Below are positions 8,436 through 11,400 of a DNA stretch of 11,400 nucleotides, piece by piece. The position numbers and the translations under genes were made by a program. Under the pieces are notes generated by a model. That model was not told the origin of the DNA and did no database searches. It saw only the letters and a list, made by a program, of their open reading frames with translations. Numbering within the stretch: the stretch's first letter is position 1; every line of letters starts with the position of its first letter. The stretch spans positions 1 to 11,400 of the forward strand of contig LSSN01002564.1 in the NCBI GenBank assembly GCA_001970855.1. Direction: 5' to 3'. Source of the stretch: Smittium culicis (taxonomy: Eukaryota; Kickxellomycota; Harpellomycetes; Harpellales; Legeriomycetaceae).

Positions 8436-9671
8436 TTAAATTCTTGTAAAAGGGAATTCTTGTAAAAGGGTAATGATAAAAATAACAATAAAAAATGTGG
8501 AATTGAAGTTATTATAATTTGATTGTGACGACGATGTTTTAGTTTGGTCATTGTTTTGATTGCTTTTAATTGATTTTTTCTCGCTAATAATCTGTGGAGA
8601 GTACTTGGTAGATTTATCAACTGTATATTCCGAAATATTGATGATTCCTGTATTTTCTGTGTCATTGTTGAATAGGTAATTCGATTTTGATGATCCTGAG
8701 ATGGCGAAATTGTGGCTATTTGCGAGCTGCAATATCGAAGAATCAGTAATATTAAAATTTGGAGAATTTACGAATTGTGCGAATAAATTGGATATTAAAT
8801 TATGAATTTTCGTTGTTGGGTGCGATTTGCTGTAAAATACATATTCATCTTGGTTTTTACATGTGGAATTTAAAGTCGAGTCTTCATTAAGAGTAACACA
8901 GGGTTTGTCTACTACTGTGAAATTGAAATTTTTGGCAATTTCTGGACTGGTCACTATAGAAAAAAACTTGTATAGATCAATTACGCGAACATAGTCTACC
9001 TTTTTTGTAGAAATTTCAACAAAATTTAAAGAGACCAAATTATCAAGCTTTTTGTTGGTCTTTATAACGAGTTCGTCTACAGATTTATTGTAGCTTTCTG
9101 GAAGCGAGGAAAAATTTGGAGTTGACACGATGTCCAGAATATTAGTTATAAATATTTTCTTGTACCCGAAGTTATTAAGTCTCGTTATTGCCTCTTTCAT
9201 AATGTTAACTATATTATCGCTGAAAAAGTCTGTATCCATAGATCCATTTGATATTTCCCCCATAGCGGCCAAAATTTCATTTGAACCGAATGAAATGACC
9301 GCAATGTCATTATCAACGAGATTTTGATTGTATAATTGAGAAAAAGTTTTGTTGTACATTCCAAATTGATCAAAAAATGAAGGTATATTGAAGCTAAGGC
9401 CAGATACTGAACTTGTAAAAGTGCTGTTTAAGGTTGACCCCCCGAAAGCATAGCTAATCAAAGTATAGTTGTTATCGTGGGAAAAGTATTCATTCCAAAC
9501 AGGCCCATTCGAAAATCTTCCAAACCAAGTAGGTGTATACAATACAGAGCTATCTGTGTTTCCAATATCTGAAAACCCGTCCCCAAATACTACTATGTAT
9601 GGCTTTTTACCTTGTTCTATGCAATGAACCACACTCATTATAACAGGAAAAATTAGCTTTGAAAATCGCAT
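8436..9671 (-). CDS. Secreted SGNH/GDSL esterase, CE16-like, possibly GPI-anchored
   Basis: The 411-residue product resembles fungal GDSL acetylesterases of the CE16 type, which remove acetyl groups from sugars outside the cell. Residues 1 to about 20 form a signal peptide. SGNH block I is GDGFSDIGN at 30-38, with nucleophile Ser34; GRFSNGPVW (51-59) is typical of the family. Block II is the glycine pair 77-78 in YAFGGST, and block III is GSNE with Asn131. Block V is FYSKSHPTTKIH with His284, but residue 281, normally the Asp of DxxH, is Ser. Some twelve N-glycosylation sequons, and Cys258 with Cys271, fit an exported protein. A Ser/Asn-rich linker precedes a hydrophobic tail (393-403), suggesting a GPI signal or membrane anchor. 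The start is the first ATG after an in-frame TAA ten codons upstream. Substrate and anchor type are inferred; activity is uncertain because of the missing Asp. Confidence 0.88.
   Translation of the reverse strand: MRFSKLIFPVIMSVVHCIEQGKKPYIVVFGDGFSDIGNTDSSVLYTPTWFGRFSNGPVWNEYFSHDNNYTLISYAFGGSTLNSTFTSSVSGLSFNIPSFFDQFGMYNKTFSQLYNQNLVDNDIAVISFGSNEILAAMGEISNGSMDTDFFSDNIVNIMKEAITRLNNFGYKKIFITNILDIVSTPNFSSLPESYNKSVDELVIKTNKKLDNLVSLNFVEISTKKVDYVRVIDLYKFFSIVTSPEIAKNFNFTVVDKPCVTLNEDSTLNSTCKNQDEYVFYSKSHPTTKIHNLISNLFAQFVNSPNFNITDSSILQLANSHNFAISGSSKSNYLFNNDTENTGIINISEYTVDKSTKYSPQIISEKKSIKSNQNNDQTKTSSSQSNYNNFNSTFFIVIFIITLLQEFPFTRI
8439..8470. repeat. Perfect 16-bp tandem duplication inside the esterase 3' end
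   Basis: AATTCTTGTAAAAGGG occurs twice in a row, at 8439-8454 and 8455-8470, with no mismatch. It covers the last ten or so codons of the esterase gene. Sixteen is not a multiple of three, so the duplication shifts the frame of the final codons: the present tail ends LLQEFPFTRI, while a single copy would end LLQEFNLY and stop slightly further downstream. Perfect identity suggests a recent event. Confidence 0.9.
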
Positions 9672-10064
9672 GGCTATAATTTTGGAGATGTGATTGATTT
9701 AAAATTTAAAAGTAATTTATAAATATTTATATCTTTGTAAATTCTATAATTTTGCGATAATCGAAAATTATCCAAAATAGGAATAAGAGTATTCAATGTT
9801 TTCAAGTCTAAGGAGTTAAATCTAGAGATTTATATAATAAATAATAAAAATCAGATGTGTTCAAGTTTCGCTAGCCAAATATTATGAAAAAATAAGAGAT
9901 AAAGCAATTTAAGTATAAATAAGAATGGGAAGCTGTTTATATATAATATACTCAAAGATGCTAAAATATGTAGAAAATTATAGAAAAATTTAATGCTAAA
10001 ACGATTTAGATTCAAAAAGAAATCCTGGTATACTTATAAGTTGAAATTGAAGTTGAAATTTCAA
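9672..10064. other. Upstream region of the esterase gene
   Basis: This 393-base AT-rich stretch should hold the promoter and leader of the minus-strand esterase gene. No other gene is seen. A small palindrome TTGAAATTTCAA lies at 10053-10064, directly against the first MITE of the downstream cluster. Confidence 0.5.
9724..9731 (-). promoter_or_regulatory. Possible TATA box for the esterase gene
   Basis: Read on the minus strand this is TATAAATA, 53-60 bases before the esterase start codon. It matches the core-promoter consensus and is well placed, but the AT-rich background lowers its weight. Confidence 0.25.
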
Positions 10065-10259
10065 TTAATCCTTTCCCGCACGGTAGACTGTTTTTGACCT
10101 ACAAAGTATAGTCAATAGCTTTCAAATGATATAATTTAATTCCGAGATTCGTTATTGTACTGGTTTTTAGCTGAATAATAGAAAATAGCAAATTTCAATA
10201 TTTATTATAAACGAATCAATATTTTGGTTTTTTTGAACTTTTGGACAAGAAATGGTTAA
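10065..10259 (-). mobile_element. piggyBac-like MITE, copy 5 (cluster member)
   Basis: TTAA at 10065-10068 is followed by TCCTTTCCCGCACGGTAGAC, and the copy ends GAAATGG then TTAA at 10256-10259. The core 10069-10255 is 187 bp. The half at 10081-10181 is almost identical to the inverted copy 7, while the other half is much more diverged. Its right-hand TTAA is shared with copy 6. It lies about 390 bases upstream of the esterase start codon, so it could influence that promoter. Confidence 0.82.
10081..10181. repeat. Left arm of a 101-bp near-perfect inverted repeat
   Basis: These 101 bases match the reverse complement of 10571-10671 at 99 positions; the mismatches are at 10089 and 10169. The arms are parts of MITE copies 5 and 7, with copy 6 in the spacer between them. 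A transcript across the region could fold into a long stem. Confidence 0.9.
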
Positions 10260-10452
10260 CCCTTTCCCGTTCAACGCTCTTTAGAAAATCTAAATTAATG
10301 TTTCATTTGTGATTTATAATCAAGTTTATTATTAGTTGTTATTTTACAATATACCAATATTTCTTAAAGACTCGGAATTAAATTATTTTAATTGAACGCT
10401 GTTGGATAAATTTGGTGATCCAAAAATAGTCTACCGCCCATGAAAGGGTTAA
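10256..10452 (+). mobile_element. piggyBac-like MITE, copy 6 (cluster member)
   Basis: TTAA at 10256-10259, shared with copy 5, is followed by CCCTTTCCCGTTCAACGCTC. The copy ends TCTACCGCCCATGAAAGGG then TTAA at 10449-10452. The core 10260-10448 is 189 bp, and it is the only copy with a full CCC start, a full GGG end and both TTAA sites intact. The inner blocks TTGAACGCTGTTGG and GACTCGGAATTAAATTA are present. It is non-coding. Confidence 0.85.
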
Positions 10453-10472
10453 AGATAAATAATATTACCCCT

Positions 10473-10482
10473 CCCCCCCCCC
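10473..10482. repeat. Run of ten C between two MITE copies
   Basis: An unbroken C10 run, preceded by CCCCT, lies in the 38-base gap between copies 6 and 7. It stands out in such AT-rich DNA. A shorter C7 run is found at 11197-11203. Run length in raw data may be affected by sequencing error. Confidence 0.8.
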
Positions 10483-10490
10483 GTTTTTCT

Positions 10491-10687
10491 TTAACCCTTC
10501 TCCACCCAACTATCTTTCAAAAAATCAATTTATTGATTCGTTTATGATTTATAAGTATATTTATTATTTGCTATTATTCAGCAAAAAACCAGTACAATAA
10601 CGAATCTCGGAATTAAATTATATCATTTGAAAGCTATTGACTATACTTTGTAGGTCAAAAACGGTCTACCGACAGTGGAAGGGTTTA
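10491..10687 (+). mobile_element. piggyBac-like MITE, copy 7 (cluster member)
   Basis: TTAA at 10491-10494 is followed by CCCTTCTCCACCCAACTATC. The copy ends TCTACCGACAGTGGAAGGG at 10683, then TTTA where TTAA is expected. The core 10495-10683 is 189 bp. Its right half (10571-10671) is the inverted twin of copy 5. It is non-coding. Confidence 0.82.
10571..10671. repeat. Right arm of the 101-bp inverted repeat
   Basis: Reverse complement of 10081-10181 with two mismatches in 101 bases. It belongs to MITE copy 7. The two arms begin 490 bases apart. Confidence 0.9.
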
Positions 10688-10857
10688 TAAAAGTGAATTG
10701 GTTGATCTGTATTTGATTTATAACCAAATATATTATTTGCTAATACTCTGTAACAAACCAGTACTTTATTAGATTCTTGGAATTAAATTACATTTATTGA
10801 ACTTAGCTGGCTATTTTTGGACCGTCTTAAAAAAATTCCCGACCTGGAAAGGGCTAA
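10688..10857 (+). mobile_element. piggyBac-like MITE, copy 8, left end missing
   Basis: Starting directly after copy 7, the sequence aligns with the family from about position 24 of the element onward: a GATTTATAACCAAATATATT block, then AACAAACCAGTACTTTATTAG, then TTGGAATTAAATTACA. It ends GACCTGGAAAGGG followed by CTAA (one base off TTAA) at 10854-10857. About 23 bases of the left end are absent. It is more diverged than copies 5-7. Confidence 0.72.
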
Positions 10858-11400
10858 ATATACCCAAAACCTAAAAGCATTTAGTTTTCAACAGTATTTA
10901 ACCCTTTCAGGAGCCAAATTTTCTCAAAATAAGAGCTTTAAAATGTTTTCGTTGTTTTATAAATTAACCAATAGGTAAATATTTTAAAAAATGCGCATTT
11001 CTATTTATAGCCAATAGCTTTTAGAGCAAAATATCAAATTTCACCAATAATAATAAATCTTTAAATCCAGTAGAATGTATTTGACCTGAGGTTTGAACAG
11101 GCTTTAGCTAGGCAAAGAAACTAATAATCATAATAAAAAAATGAGTAAAATAATCAAAAAAACTATACAACTTCAAGAAAACAAAATAATCTTATGCCCC
11201 CCCTTTTGCCTAATCAAACCCCTTAAGGTTAAAAGAGCTTTATTGAAAGTTTTTTGCATATTTATCCATACGTTTTAGATATGCTATACACGATTTTAGA
11301 CATACCCGTATATGAATAAAAGGATTGTATGTTTTGTAGCATCTTAAGTAAAAGAAAAAAAAAATTCATTGATGACTCTATCTCTTCAGAATTCAATAAT
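10858..11400. other. Intergenic DNA at the right edge of the window
   Basis: No complete gene is seen. TTAACCCTTTCAGGAGCC at about 10898-10915 resembles a MITE left end, but no matching body or right end follows, so it may belong to another family. On the minus strand 11262-11399 is an open frame of 45 codons that runs off the window edge. Its first residues (LLNSEEIESSMN) could be the C-terminus of a gene lying further right, but the rest runs through A/T tracts and it is easily a chance frame. Confidence 0.4.

Noticed and set aside
8426..8665. 79-codon minus-strand frame overlapping the esterase end
   Set aside because: It is an out-of-frame shadow of the esterase. It is useful only because its last residues show the C-terminus expected before the 16-bp duplication.
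9130..9327. 65-codon plus-strand frame inside the esterase gene
   Set aside because: Antisense shadow of a well-supported coding region, with no recognisable motif.
10897..11232. Candidate ninth MITE copy starting TTAACCCTTTCAGG
   Set aside because: The first bases fit, but none of the inner landmarks of the family follows and no matching right end is found at about 190 bases.

Overview
This is an AT-rich, gene-sparse eukaryotic window, most probably from a fungus. Two long intronless genes, both on the minus strand, flank about 5 kb of DNA in which I find no convincing gene. The fungal reading rests on three things: a Gyp5/EVI5-type Rab GTPase-activating protein with a long Ser/Asn-rich N-terminus, a secreted SGNH esterase with the CE16-type fungal block order, and the absence of prokaryotic operon structure. 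The strong AT bias, missing introns and repeat-filled spacers would fit early-diverging lineages such as gut-dwelling Kickxellomycotina. That placement is an inference; nothing here fixes the genus.

Layout: 1-390 is A/T-rich DNA beyond the 3' end of the first gene. 391-3390 (minus) encodes the 999-residue TBC-domain RabGAP. 3391-8435 is intergenic and holds three copies of a short repeat, a fourth fragment, several hairpins and one doubtful 63-codon frame at 7431-7622. 8436-9671 (minus) encodes a secreted, heavily glycosylated SGNH/GDSL esterase with a hydrophobic C-terminal tail. 9672-11400 is intergenic and carries a dense cluster of four more copies of the same repeat.

The main discovery is that repeat family. 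Seven copies (4046-4242, 4960-5153, 6312-6508, 10065-10259, 10256-10452, 10491-10687, and the truncated 10688-10857) plus an end fragment at 5421-5450 share one design. Each has a core of 186-189 bp (one is truncated), begins CCCTTTC or a near variant, ends GAAAGGG or a near variant, and is bounded by TTAA or a one- to two-base variant. TTAA target sites with CCC...GGG ends are the signature of piggyBac-superfamily transposons, so I read these as a non-autonomous piggyBac-like MITE family. No transposase gene is visible in the window.

The two genes have no evident shared pathway. The RabGAP would act in the cytoplasm on vesicle traffic, and the esterase would be exported and probably held at the cell surface. 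The esterase has two oddities: its usual catalytic Asp position holds Ser, and a perfect 16-bp tandem duplication sits at its 3' end and changes the reading frame of the last few codons.
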